The position numbers and the translations under genes were made by a program. Positions 5,742 to 13,580 of a stretch of DNA of 25,576 bases are shown piece after piece. Where the stretch lies: NCBI GenBank assembly GCA_964621755.1, contig CAZUPI010000035.1, positions 1 through 25,576 on the forward strand, read 5' to 3'. The notes beneath the pieces are model-generated. The model saw only the letters and a program-made list of their open reading frames with translations, did not search any database and was not told the DNA's origin. This DNA comes from UMGS1696 sp964621755. GTDB lineage: Bacteria > Bacillota > Clostridia > Oscillospirales > CAG-272. The first letter of the stretch is position 1. Each line of letters begins with the position of its first letter.

Positions 5742-6692
5742 TTAAATCAGCAAAGGTGCGGAAAACAGCGCCTCGCGAAAAGCCGTGTAGACCTTTATGT
5801 ATTCCTCGGAATCGTTTCCATTTACTTCGCCATTCATGAGACATCCGCACTCGAACGCAGGCTTGTTCTGTTCGCGGATGAACCAATCCGTGAGACTGCC
5901 GCCGCTCTCCGGATTTGCGGGCATGTCGCTGAGCATACACCCGGTCATGCGGGAGAGCAGCCGGCCGATTGTCCGCGACCGCGCCGCATACTTGCCGGAT
6001 GTAAAATACCGTATGCCGTCGCCGCACGTGTGGATAGACAGCACCATGGAGATTTCATCGAAAATCCGGAGGTAGTTTGCCAGTGCGGAGACTTCCGGCT
6101 CGCTTCCCGGCGACAGACCCGGCGTCCCCGCAGGACAAACCTCCTCGTCGTCCGATGGAAGCTCTTCGCATTCCGTGAAGTTCCGCCATAAGTCAACGCC
6201 GCGCGCATTGCCGCGCCAGTGCAAAAAATTTTCGCTGCCGTTCTGCCGAAGGAGCCGCTCGCGCACGACCTCGTTGACAGCGCCGTGCCTTTTGATTTCG
6301 TATCCGTCCGGATTCAGCATCGGAATCACATGAATGGTGCGGTGCGCAAAAAGATAGGGCAGATTCACGCTGTACATGCGCTTTCCGCTTTTTAAAAAAT
6401 CAACGTAGTCGTTGACAAACCGAAGCAGTACCGCCGGCGTCAGATTGTCCGTCCCGTGGATTCCACCGAGATACAAAACGCCGCGGTTGGTCTTGTTTTC
6501 CCCAATCGTCATGACCGGAATCGGACGCTCCAGAATCGACGTCCCAATATATCCCAATTCAACCTCCGGATACTGTACGGCAAGCTCTCCCATATACTCT
6601 GCCAGCGTCCGGTAATCCGTCGCCCGCCGATGATTTATTTTCTTTCCAGCAACTGCCGTCCGTTCCTTTGCCTGCATCATCTTATCTGCCAT
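5742..6692 (-). CDS. M14-family zinc carboxypeptidase-like protein with altered active-site residues
   Basis: A 316-residue protein of the M14 fold. Visible landmarks are GGIHGTDN at about 77-83 (normally HxxE, here His79 and Asp82), MLNPDGYE at 125-132, RGVDLWRNF at 164-172 (normally DLNRNF; Arg170 is kept), LSIH with the third ligand His221, and AFECG with the general base Glu281. Relatives hydrolyse C-terminal residues or gamma-D-glutamyl-diaminopimelate bonds in cell-wall peptides. There is no signal peptide, so a cytoplasmic peptide-recycling role is plausible but unproven. The Glu to Asp ligand change and the Asn to Trp change are unusual and could alter metal binding or specificity. 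The ribosome binding site is AGGAG, 8 bases upstream. The gene appears monocistronic with its own terminator. Confidence 0.82.
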   Translation of the reverse strand: MADKMMQAKERTAVAGKKINHRRATDYRTLAEYMGELAVQYPEVELGYIGTSILERPIPVMTIGENKTNRGVLYLGGIHGTDNLTPAVLLRFVNDYVDFLKSGKRMYSVNLPYLFAHRTIHVIPMLNPDGYEIKRHGAVNEVVRERLLRQNGSENFLHWRGNARGVDLWRNFTECEELPSDDEEVCPAGTPGLSPGSEPEVSALANYLRIFDEISMVLSIHTCGDGIRYFTSGKYAARSRTIGRLLSRMTGCMLSDMPANPESGGSLTDWFIREQNKPAFECGCLMNGEVNGNDSEEYIKVYTAFREALFSAPLLI

Positions 6693-6881
6693 TTTCGTTC
6701 TCCTAAATTAAATTAATATTTTTGTAAAATCAAAATAGCGTATATGGGATGCCGCCCTCTGCGCGTTCCCTTGTACCCATGTTAGATTATATGAAAAAAT
6801 CCTTTGGGTATTCCGGCATTGTTTACAAAACTATATGGAAATGAAGACGGGAGGGTGGTATTATATTTTTGTAATAAGACG

Positions 6882-6926
6882 GTGAGTTCAACGGGGAGAT
6901 GCTTTCCCCAAAAAGCACTTATCCCG
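6882..6926 (+). repeat. Dispersed GTGAGTTC-RACGGGGAGATGC element, copy A
   Basis: GTGAGTTCAACGGGGAGATG begins at 6882 and continues with CTTTCC. The stretch folds through CGGGG/TCCCG (outer) and TGCTTT/AAAGCA (6900-6905 with 6912-6917). Related cores occur on the minus strand at 5715-5699, 21563-21543 and 20716-20698, all in gaps between genes. Confidence 0.5.
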
Positions 6927-6984
6927 AGTTCATATCATAAACTCTGCCCCTCCGCAAAAACATTTAAACAGGTTTTGTCCTGAT

Positions 6985-7039
6985 GAAAGTTTTTTGAAAG
7001 GGGTTCGGGGGAAACTTTTTTCAAAAAAGTTTCCCCCGA
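6985..7039. repeat. 17-bp perfect hairpin with an alternative upstream arm
   Basis: Arms 7005-7021 and 7023-7039 are exact complements around one base (core GGGGGAAACTTTTTT). GAAAGTTTTTTG at 6985-6996 can instead pair with CAAAAAAGTTTC at 7022-7033 with one mismatch, so two mutually exclusive stems are possible. It ends 37 bases before the TTG start of the next gene. No U-run follows on either strand. Confidence 0.6.
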
Positions 7040-7076
7040 GGATTCACATTAAAATAAAAAATCGGAGGACTTTGGC

Positions 7077-7769
7077 TTGAAGGATGTGGAAAAGAAAAAA
7101 AATACCGCGCTTATCATGACGGTCGTGTTGATGCTCGTTTTGGTGGTCTTGGGGCGCGCGGTATCGTATTTTTATACCCTTGCGTCGACTGATATTAGCT
7201 ATGCCGCATGGGTTTCTCCCGTTTTGTCGTATCTTGCGGAAATACTTGCCTGCGCGAGAACAGTTTTTGCAATGGCCGGCATTGTCCATGCCGTTTACTT
7301 CTGCGAAAAACGAAGCGCCGTAAAATTCGTGTGTGCCGCTGCCTGTATTGCCCTTGTCGACTATGTCGCACGTTTTTTGATAGACCTTGCAAGCTCTGCC
7401 ATAGTGGGCGCGGAGCTTCTTGCGATAAGCTGGCTCCTGATGCAGTTCTTGTATGAAATGATATTTGTCGTGTTGTCGTATGTCATTGCGACTGCGGTGC
7501 TGCGCAAGTATCGAGTTGCCGCAACTGCAAGGCAGGCTGGAAAATATACGGCAAATCGCGCGTGTATGTATTCTCTCCTTCTCGTCATGCTCTCGCGAAT
7601 CGCGCTGGAGGTGTGGTATCTCATTGATTTCCTGCTGGCATATACCGACGTTACTTCTACCGAAATGGCGTCGATTGTCGGGTCCTTCCTGAAGGTCATC
7701 GTGATTTACGGCGGCCTGTCGGTTATTATGGGAGAGTGGTACACAGAATTCCTCAAAAAGCGCAGATAA
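7077..7769 (+). CDS. Polytopic membrane protein of unknown function
   Basis: I do not recognise this 230-residue protein. It has a short basic N-terminus (KDVEKKK) and about six hydrophobic segments, at roughly 11-33, 46-70, 82-105, 112-145, 163-190 and 203-221. It ends in a basic tail (FLKKRR), so both termini are probably cytoplasmic. No catalytic or transport motif is visible. The start is TTG, chosen because CGGAGGAC lies eight bases upstream; a GTG nine bases further in is too far from that site. The nearby hairpin (7005-7039) is in the probable leader. The downstream lipoprotein gene lies 112 bases away with its own likely promoter, so a functional link is not implied. Confidence 0.72.
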   Translation: MKDVEKKKNTALIMTVVLMLVLVVLGRAVSYFYTLASTDISYAAWVSPVLSYLAEILACARTVFAMAGIVHAVYFCEKRSAVKFVCAAACIALVDYVARFLIDLASSAIVGAELLAISWLLMQFLYEMIFVVLSYVIATAVLRKYRVAATARQAGKYTANRACMYSLLLVMLSRIALEVWYLIDFLLAYTDVTSTEMASIVGSFLKVIVIYGGLSVIMGEWYTEFLKKRR

Positions 7770-7813
7770 GAGTTGTTTTATGTGAAAGAAGACTGAAAAA
7801 TCCGAATTCGCTA

Positions 7814-7842
7814 TTGAAAATGCGGCGGGACTATGGTAAGAT
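7814..7842 (+). promoter_or_regulatory. Promoter of the FKBP lipoprotein gene
   Basis: TTGAAA (7814-7819), a 17-base spacer and TAAGAT (7837-7842), about 40 bases upstream of the start codon. The -10 box is imperfect. Confidence 0.45.
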
Positions 7843-7881
7843 AACTAAGAACGAAATCAGAAAAAGGATTTAAAAGATTCT

Positions 7882-8967
7882 ATGAAAAAAATAGTTTCAC
7901 TTATTTTATGTCTACTGTTTGTCGCAGGTGCGGCGTCGTCGTGCGGTCAGTCAAAGGACGAGTATGCCGACGTCCTCACGGCGAAATACAATTACGACTT
8001 GTCCGAATATATCGACCTTGCGGACTACAAGGGCATACCAGCAGAGGGGTACCATTACGAGGTCACAGATGAGCTTCTGCAGCAGCAGATTCTGGCGACA
8101 CGCTCGTATTACTCCCGCCTGACCGACGTGACGGACCGCGGCGCTGAAATGGGCGACACCGTGTATATCGATTATGTCGGCACGATTGACGGTGAGGAAT
8201 TCGACGGCGGTACGGAATCCGACTACGAGCTGACACTCGGAACCGGAACGTTCCTCGAAGGCTTCGAAGAGGCCATCGTCGGCGCATACCCCGAAACGGA
8301 CCTTTCGGTAGACCTCACGTTCCCCGACCCGTATCCGGTGTCACCGGACTTCTCCGGCAAGGATGTACACTTTGATATTCACGTACACGAAGTGTGTGAG
8401 CAGGAGCTTCCCGACTATACGGAGGATTTCGTGCGCGGTTATCTCGGGTATGACTCTATTGCGGACTTTGAGGAGTCCCTGCGTGAACTCATTGCGGACA
8501 GATATAAGTCCATGTACTACCAGTACATCATCGCGCAGATATGGGACGTTGTCTTTGACGGTACGACCGTAAAGAAGTACCCTGAGGTAGAGCTGAAGGA
8601 TATGTACGACGAAATGGTGACCTCAAACCAGCTGTATGCACAGGCGCAGGGCATCAATTTTGCAGACTACTTAAGCGTCAACTTCCAGATGACAGAGGAC
8701 GAGTTCTACGAATATGCCCAGTCGGAAGCCGAGGCACGCATCAAAGAGGAAATGATATGCTACGCCATCGCGCGTGCTGAGAACATTACTCTCGACGAAG
8801 AGGAATACAAAAAGCGCGCCACCGAATACGCGCTCGATTACTATGCTCTTGACTCCCTTGATGCCTTCGAAGCGGTATACAGCCGCGAGACCATCTGCAA
8901 AATTCTTCTCTGCGACATGGCAAGAGAAGTGATAGTCGATTACGCCGACGTAACGTATAAAAATTGA
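7882..8967 (+). CDS. Trigger-factor-like FKBP-type prolyl isomerase lipoprotein
   Basis: A 361-residue protein with a lipoprotein signal: MKKIVSLILCLLFVAGAASSC, with Cys21 the lipid anchor in an ASSC lipobox. The mature protein has an N-terminal helical part. An FKBP-type domain follows at about 88-172: GDTVYIDYVGTIDGEEFDGG, then the LGTGTFLEGFEEAIVG segment. The C-terminal half is a helical, acidic region like the trigger factor chaperone arm. Cytoplasmic trigger factor has a ribosome-binding domain that is absent here, so this is an extracytoplasmic foldase or chaperone at the outer face of the membrane, by analogy with PrsA. The tail has many Glu, Asp and Tyr residues. A weak AAAAGGA ribosome binding site lies about 13 bases upstream. 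Confidence 0.85.
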   Translation: MKKIVSLILCLLFVAGAASSCGQSKDEYADVLTAKYNYDLSEYIDLADYKGIPAEGYHYEVTDELLQQQILATRSYYSRLTDVTDRGAEMGDTVYIDYVGTIDGEEFDGGTESDYELTLGTGTFLEGFEEAIVGAYPETDLSVDLTFPDPYPVSPDFSGKDVHFDIHVHEVCEQELPDYTEDFVRGYLGYDSIADFEESLRELIADRYKSMYYQYIIAQIWDVVFDGTTVKKYPEVELKDMYDEMVTSNQLYAQAQGINFADYLSVNFQMTEDEFYEYAQSEAEARIKEEMICYAIARAENITLDEEEYKKRATEYALDYYALDSLDAFEAVYSRETICKILLCDMAREVIVDYADVTYKN

Positions 8968-8979
8968 GGGGATGCGTTA
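8967..8979 (+). repeat. Short direct repeat after a stop codon, copy 2
   Basis: AGGGGATGCGTTA starts at the last base of the lipoprotein gene's TGA. It is identical to 4282-4294 behind trkH. The rest of the 8968-9050 gap shows no gene. Confidence 0.5.
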
Positions 8980-9050
8980 AAATCCCGCCAAAACTTTGAA
9001 CCCAAATGTAATAAATCTATCTCACCCCGCCGGAAAAATCTGGAGGGGAA

Positions 9051-9078
9051 AAGGGGGACTTTTCCAAAAGTCCCCCTT
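9051..9078. terminator. Bidirectional hairpin between the lipoprotein gene and the pyr operon
   Basis: Arms AAGGGGGACTTTT (9051-9063) and AAAAGTCCCCCTT (9066-9078) are perfect complements around two bases. It lies 10 bases past the pyrI stop and about 84 bases past the lipoprotein stop. The genes converge here, so it probably serves both. The trailing U-runs are short. Confidence 0.65.
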
Positions 9079-9088
9079 GTGCGTTCTG

Positions 9089-9505
9089 TCATTTGTATTT
9101 TGCTTCACAGTAAATGCAGCGGTATGTCCCGGTTTCACGGTCTGAGAGCTTGAAAACTTGAGGAAGCTCCTGCTCGGTGGTTGTGATGCAGCGGGGATTG
9201 TTGCATTTCAGATAGCCGACGATTTTTTGAGGAAGGTCTACGTGGCGTTTTTCGATGAGCTGGCCGTCGCGAATGACGTCGATGGTGATGCCGGGGTCAA
9301 TGTAGCCAAGAATGTCGAGATTGACTTCGAAGTCATCGGCGATTTTTATCATATCCTTGCGTCCCATTTTTCTGCTTGGGACGTTTTTTAATACTGCGAC
9401 GGAGCATTCGAGCTTGTCGAGACTGAGGGCATTGTATATTTCCATCGCCTTGCCAGCCCTGATGTGGTCAAGCACAATCCCATTTTTGATTGAATCTATA
9501 TACAT
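9089..9505 (-). CDS. pyrI: Aspartate carbamoyltransferase regulatory subunit
   Basis: This 138-residue zinc protein binds nucleotide effectors and assembles with PyrB to give allosteric control of the first committed pyrimidine step. The N-terminal allosteric domain includes a GIVLDHIRAGKA segment typical of PyrI. The C-terminal domain carries four zinc cysteines, Cys101, Cys106, Cys130 and Cys133 (CNNPRC and CIYC). Their spacing of 5, 24 and 3 equals that of the E. coli protein (109, 114, 138, 141). The protein is slightly shorter than E. coli PyrI because of a shorter N-terminus. It is the last gene of the pyr operon, 16 bases after pyrB, with a hairpin just past its stop. Confidence 0.95.
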   Translation of the reverse strand: MYIDSIKNGIVLDHIRAGKAMEIYNALSLDKLECSVAVLKNVPSRKMGRKDMIKIADDFEVNLDILGYIDPGITIDVIRDGQLIEKRHVDLPQKIVGYLKCNNPRCITTTEQELPQVFKLSDRETGTYRCIYCEAKYK

Positions 9506-9521
9506 AACCTACCTCCCATTC

Positions 9522-10439
9522 TTACGCTTCAAGACCAAGCAGCATCATGATAAGTGCCATGCGCATGTATTTTCCGTTGAGAACCTGCTTGAAGTAGCAC
9601 GCGCGCGGATCGCTGTCGATTGCAGTGGAGATTTCGTTGACGCGCGGCAGCGGGTGCATGATGCACAGGTCCGGCTTCGCGTATTTCAGTTTTTCCGGCG
9701 TCAGAATATAGCTGTCGCGCAGCCGGAGATATTCTTCCTCGCTGAAGAAACGCTCGTGCTGTACACGGGTCATGTATAAAATGTCGAGCGAATCGATGAC
9801 CTCTGTCAGTTCAGTGGTCTGTACGTACGGAATCCCGTTCGCTGTGAGAATGTCCTTTTTCACATAGCTCGGCAGCTTCAGCTCGTCCGGGGATATCAGG
9901 ACCATTTTGATTCCTGTATAGCGGGACAGCGCGGTGATGAGGGAGTGGACTGTGCGCCCGAACATCAGGTCGCCGCAGAAGCCGATGGTAAAGTTGTTGA
10001 GCCGTCCCTTTTCACGTGAGATCGTCAACAGGTCGGCAAGCGTTTGCGTCGGATGGTTGTGTCCACCGTCCCCGGCATTGATCACCGGAACCGTGGCATT
10101 CATGGCGGCAACAAGAGGCGCACCCTCCTTCGGATGACGCATGGCAATAATGTCAGCATAGCAGGATACCACACGCGCCGTGTCAGCTACACTTTCCCCC
10201 TTTGACGCCGATGACGACTGCGCTTCCGAAAATCCGATGACATGGCCGCCCAGCTCGTACATCGCAGCTTCAAAGGATAACCTCGTTCTGGTGGAAGGCT
10301 CAAAAAACAGCGTCGCCAGTTTTTTCCCATGCGCAACTTCCGCATACTTCGCGGGATTTGCCATGATATCGTTCGCTACAGCAATGAGGGAGTCAAGCTC
10401 GGTGGTGGATAACTCCGCGATATCAATCAGACTTCTCAT
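9522..10439 (-). CDS. pyrB: Aspartate carbamoyltransferase catalytic subunit
   Basis: This 305-residue cytoplasmic enzyme joins carbamoyl phosphate and aspartate to form N-carbamoylaspartate. The carbamoyl-phosphate loop FFEPSTRTRLSFE is at about 45-57. Lys80 in the SASKGES loop contributes from the neighbouring chain. HNHPTQTLADLLT is at about 127-139, and the HPLPRVNEI aspartate-loop motif lies in the C-terminal half. Length is normal for bacterial catalytic chains. It lies 18 bases after pyrE and 16 before pyrI. The adjacent pyrI implies the allosteric holoenzyme rather than the free trimer found in Bacillus subtilis. Confidence 0.97.
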   Translation of the reverse strand: MRSLIDIAELSTTELDSLIAVANDIMANPAKYAEVAHGKKLATLFFEPSTRTRLSFEAAMYELGGHVIGFSEAQSSSASKGESVADTARVVSCYADIIAMRHPKEGAPLVAAMNATVPVINAGDGGHNHPTQTLADLLTISREKGRLNNFTIGFCGDLMFGRTVHSLITALSRYTGIKMVLISPDELKLPSYVKKDILTANGIPYVQTTELTEVIDSLDILYMTRVQHERFFSEEEYLRLRDSYILTPEKLKYAKPDLCIMHPLPRVNEISTAIDSDPRACYFKQVLNGKYMRMALIMMLLGLEA

Positions 10440-10457
10440 TATTCTTATGTACCCTCC

Positions 10458-11108
10458 TCACTTATTCTGATTTGCATGAATCCAGCTTTCGTCAGACGGG
10501 TTGTTACGGAACGCTGTCAGCCGCTTAATTTCTTCGGGTTTGATGTATCCTTCTTCGACAGCAACTTCTGCAATTACATCAAAGTTAGTCAAGCTGTAAT
10601 TGACGACGTTCGCAGCTGCAAGCCGGTCAAGCCCCTTCTGCATCCCATACGTAAAGATGCTCGCGATGCCGAGAACATCAGCGCCCGCCGCACGGAGAAC
10701 CTCCACCACTTCAATCACACTTCCACCGGTGGAAATCAGGTCTTCCACGACAACAACCTTCTGTCCGGCCTCAAGCTTTCCTTCGATTTGATTGCCGCGT
10801 CCATGGTCCTTCGCACCCGAACGGACATACCCCATCGGCAAACCGAGCAAATGTCCCGTGATCGCTGCATGAGCAATTCCGGCAGTCGAGGTACCCATCA
10901 GCACCTCCGCTTCCGGATACCGCTCACGAATCACCTCCGCAAGCGCATTTTCCACATCACAACGTACCTTCACATCTGTAAGCGTCAGTCTGTTGTCGCA
11001 GTAAACGGGACTTTTGATACCGCTGGCCCATGTAAACGGCTCATCCGGTCTAAAAAATACCGCACCAATCGAAAGCAAATCCTTAGCAATTAATTTATTC
11101 GTTTCCAT
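10458..11108 (-). CDS. pyrE: Orotate phosphoribosyltransferase
   Basis: This 216-residue enzyme transfers phosphoribose from PRPP to orotate, giving OMP. The PRPP-binding motif VVVVEDLISTGGSV is at about 118-131. The flexible catalytic loop, with Lys100 and His102 (RSGAKDHGRGNQIEG), precedes it, and FTWASGIKSPVYCDNR near 25-40 is the family's N-terminal orotate-site segment. It lies 77 bases after pyrF, the widest gap in the operon. That gap holds a hairpin repeat (11141-11172) and an AAAGGA ribosome binding site. The next gene, pyrB, starts 18 bases downstream. Confidence 0.96.
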   Translation of the reverse strand: METNKLIAKDLLSIGAVFFRPDEPFTWASGIKSPVYCDNRLTLTDVKVRCDVENALAEVIRERYPEAEVLMGTSTAGIAHAAITGHLLGLPMGYVRSGAKDHGRGNQIEGKLEAGQKVVVVEDLISTGGSVIEVVEVLRAAGADVLGIASIFTYGMQKGLDRLAAANVVNYSLTNFDVIAEVAVEEGYIKPEEIKRLTAFRNNPSDESWIHANQNK

Positions 11109-11140
11109 TCTTTCATGTCCTTTCTTTATGGTGAAGGGAC

Positions 11141-11172
11141 GTTAGGAAGGATCTTTGAAAAAATCCCCTAAC
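11141..11172. repeat. Intercistronic hairpin repeat between pyrF and pyrE
   Basis: GTTAGG (11141-11146) pairs with CCTAAC (11167-11172), and GGAT (11149-11152) with ATCC (11163-11166), leaving an AA bulge. No U-run follows on the minus strand, so complete termination is unlikely. Flanking CCCCCCTAAAACTTTT resembles the repeat at 6985-7040 read in reverse. It could affect transcript processing or expression of pyrE-pyrB-pyrI. Confidence 0.45.
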
Positions 11173-11185
11173 CCCCCTAAAACTT

Positions 11186-11914
11186 TTATTTTTTATGTCG
11201 CTCTCCGTAAAACTCTGCAACTGCGCGCAGATAAGACGATACGGGGTCTGGGGATGCGGTGATGGGGCGGCCTACCACGATGTAGTTGGAGCCGATTGCG
11301 GCAGCTTCAGCGGGGGTGGTGATGCGCTTCTGGTCACCGGCGTCCCCTCCGGCAAAGCGGATACCCGGAGTGACTGTCATAAAGCTGTCACCGCAGACTT
11401 CGTGTACCTTCGCCGCCTCAAGGGGAGAGCAGACAACGCCGTCGAGCCCGCTTGCCTTCGCGTTTGACGCGTAACTCATCACCACTTCGGGGAGCGGACG
11501 GTCAATCAATAATTCACTCTTCATTACTTCTTCGCTTGTGCTGGTGAGCTGTGTTACCGCGATGAGAGCGGGTCTGGTGCCGTCTGGTCTGGTGAGCCCC
11601 TCCAGTGCGGCCTCCATCATGGCACGACCGCCCGCTGCGTGGAGATTGGTCATGTCAACGTCCAGACGCGAGAGCACCGCCATCGTTTTCTTTACTGTGT
11701 TCGGAATGTCGTGCAGCTTCAGGTCGAGGAATATCTTGTGCCCCCGCCGCTTGATTTCCCGTACAATTGCCGGTCCCTCCGCATAGTATAGCTCCATGCC
11801 GATCTTGCAGAACGGTTTGCGGTCGATGTCGCTGAATTTGTCTAGAAACGTGTATACTGCCTCCGCTGAGGCAAAGTCGCACGCAATGATGACGTCCTTG
11901 TTGCTTCTTTCCAT
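11186..11914 (-). CDS. pyrF: Orotidine 5'-phosphate decarboxylase
   Basis: This 242-residue enzyme decarboxylates OMP to UMP, the last de novo step. The catalytic motif DLKLHDIPNTV is at about 64-74 (Asp64, Lys66, Asp69). VIIACDF at 8-14 and FCKIGMELYY near 35-44 supply substrate contacts, including Lys37. GVVCSP and TPGIR motifs follow, and the C-terminal IVVGRPI phosphate-binding segment is present. It is a compact TIM-barrel enzyme of normal length. Its start codon shares a base with the pyrD stop (TAATG), so the two are translationally coupled. The ribosome binding site GGAGG lies within pyrD. Confidence 0.96.
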   Translation of the reverse strand: MERSNKDVIIACDFASAEAVYTFLDKFSDIDRKPFCKIGMELYYAEGPAIVREIKRRGHKIFLDLKLHDIPNTVKKTMAVLSRLDVDMTNLHAAGGRAMMEAALEGLTRPDGTRPALIAVTQLTSTSEEVMKSELLIDRPLPEVVMSYASNAKASGLDGVVCSPLEAAKVHEVCGDSFMTVTPGIRFAGGDAGDQKRITTPAEAAAIGSNYIVVGRPITASPDPVSSYLRAVAEFYGERHKK

Positions 11915-12822
11915 TAATGCGCACCTCCGATTATGTCCAATAAATTGCCAATTCCATATTTTTCCATTACTTGGGGCAGGTCGTTTATGATGTCGCGGCA
12001 GACGTACGGATTCACAAGGTTCGCCGCACCAACTTCTACCGCGGTCGCGCCCGCCAACATCATTTCGATCACCGCTTCTGCGGAGGATACGCCGCCGATT
12101 CCAATAATCGGGATTTTGACCGCCTCGTAAACTTGGTATACCATCCGCAGCGCTATCGGGAATATTGCGTCGCCGGAGTATCCGCCCATCTTGTTTGCGA
12201 TGACCGGCTTCTTTGTCTTCAGATTGATTCGCATGCCGAAGGAGGTGTTTATCATCGAAATTCCGTCCGCACCTGCTTCCTCACACGCGACCGCAATCGC
12301 CGCAATATCCGTGACGTTCGGCGTCAGCTTCACGTATAACGGCTTGTTCGTGACTGCTTTCGCCGCGCGCGTCACTTCTGCCGCCGTTTCGGGACATGTG
12401 CCGAACCCCATGCCGCCGTGTACGTTCGGACAGCTGATGTTCAGCTCAATGAGCCCGACCTGCGCACAGTCGTTCAGCCTCTCCACACAGTAAACGTATT
12501 CGTCAAGGGAGAAGCCGCCGATGTTCGCAATGACCGGCTTGTGAAAATAAGTTGCAATCTGCGGTATCTCTACCGATACCACATGCTCAATGCCGGGGTT
12601 CTGCAGCCCAACCGAGTTTATCATCCCCGACGGACACTCCGCAATGCGCGGCGTGGGATTCCCAAATCGAGGCTCCCGCGTCGTTCCTTTGAACGAAAAA
12701 CTGCCGAGGATGTTTAGGTCATACAGCTCCGCGAATTCCTTTCCGTATCCAAACGTGCCGGATGCGGGAATCACCGGATTGTCGAGCACAATACCGGATA
12801 AGGTTACTTTTGTGTTTGCCAT
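11914..12822 (-). CDS. pyrD: Dihydroorotate dehydrogenase, class 1B catalytic subunit
   Basis: This 302-residue FMN enzyme oxidises dihydroorotate to orotate and passes electrons through PyrK to NAD. The FMN-site start NPVIPASGTFGYG (about 15-27), the substrate motif NSVGLQNPG (69-77) and the catalytic Cys131 in NISCPNVHGG mark class 1B. Class 2 quinone-linked enzymes use Ser instead, and no membrane helix is present. Near the C-terminus IGIGGVSSAEAVIEMMLAGATAVEVG binds the FMN phosphate. It starts one base after the pyrK stop and overlaps pyrF by one base. The adjoining pyrK confirms the heterotetrameric type. Confidence 0.96.
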   Translation of the reverse strand: MANTKVTLSGIVLDNPVIPASGTFGYGKEFAELYDLNILGSFSFKGTTREPRFGNPTPRIAECPSGMINSVGLQNPGIEHVVSVEIPQIATYFHKPVIANIGGFSLDEYVYCVERLNDCAQVGLIELNISCPNVHGGMGFGTCPETAAEVTRAAKAVTNKPLYVKLTPNVTDIAAIAVACEEAGADGISMINTSFGMRINLKTKKPVIANKMGGYSGDAIFPIALRMVYQVYEAVKIPIIGIGGVSSAEAVIEMMLAGATAVEVGAANLVNPYVCRDIINDLPQVMEKYGIGNLLDIIGGAH

Positions 12823-12823
12823 C

Positions 12824-13570
12824 TCACTTTCCCTCCCACAGGATTTCGTTTTTCATGAGTACCGGACCGTCCCGGCAAATCCGTTTATACCCGGTCACCG
12901 TCTTGCATGAGCATCCCATGCAAGCGCCAAAGCCGCAGCCCATCCGTTCCTCAAACGAGAACTGACCGTCCACGCCCTCCGGCATTACGCGGTATACCGC
13001 CTTCAGCATTGGCTCCGGACCGCAGGTGTAGACGTGCGTGTATTCCTCATTTTTCATAGCATCCGTCACAAATCCGCGCAGCCCGAGAGACCCGTCCTCC
13101 GTAGCAACCGTGACGGTTGCGCCGATTTTGGCAAAATCTTCGTACAGAATCGCATCATCAGCGGTCCGGAAACCGCAGACTACCGACACCCGCTTGCCCA
13201 TGCCGACGAGAACCTTCGCCAGCAGATAAAGCGGGGGAACGCCGACGCCGCCTCCTACTAAAAGGGGCGTATTGCCTGAGAGGGAAACGTCATATCCGTT
13301 GCCAAGTCCGGTCAAAAGGTCCAGCGTTTTGCCGCACCGGTATCCCGACATCAGTTCCGTCCCCTCGCCGACGACTTTGTAAATCAAGACCAGATTTCCG
13401 TCGTCCAGGTCGCACACCGATATGGGCCGGCGCAGGAACTTTCCGTCGAGCTTGATGTTCACGAACTGTCCGGGACGTGCAATGTCCCCGGTGTCGCCTG
13501 CGAGAACCATTTTGTAGGTATCGCGGGCGATTTTTTCGTTCGATTTTATTTCATATATACTTTGTTTCAT
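12824..13570 (-). CDS. pyrK: Dihydroorotate dehydrogenase electron transfer subunit
   Basis: This 248-residue iron-sulfur flavoprotein carries electrons from PyrD to NAD. FLRRPISVCD near 45-54 is the FAD-binding RxxS motif. LLVGGGVGVPPLY near 103-115 is the NAD-binding segment, and CGPEPMLKAV near 183-192 is the reductase C-terminal motif. Cys212, Cys217, Cys220 and Cys232 (CGFGACMGC and RICRDGPV) bind the [2Fe-2S] cluster. One more cysteine, Cys222, lies in the same loop. The gene is packed between carB (10 bases) and pyrD (one base), so subunit stoichiometry is probably set by coupled translation. Confidence 0.95.
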   Translation of the reverse strand: MKQSIYEIKSNEKIARDTYKMVLAGDTGDIARPGQFVNIKLDGKFLRRPISVCDLDDGNLVLIYKVVGEGTELMSGYRCGKTLDLLTGLGNGYDVSLSGNTPLLVGGGVGVPPLYLLAKVLVGMGKRVSVVCGFRTADDAILYEDFAKIGATVTVATEDGSLGLRGFVTDAMKNEEYTHVYTCGPEPMLKAVYRVMPEGVDGQFSFEERMGCGFGACMGCSCKTVTGYKRICRDGPVLMKNEILWEGK

Positions 13571-13580
13571 TCATGAATCC

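Larger units (their letters stand above)
6693..7076. other. Intergenic gap between divergent genes, rich in structured repeats
   Basis: No protein gene is evident in these 384 bases. The gap must hold the start signals of the minus-strand M14 gene and the plus-strand membrane protein. Several TATAAT-like hexamers occur (for example minus strand near 6785-6790), but none has a convincing -35 box at the right distance. It contains a copy of the GTGAGTTC-ACGGGGAGATGC repeat (6882-6926) and a 17-bp perfect hairpin (7005-7039). Confidence 0.6.
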
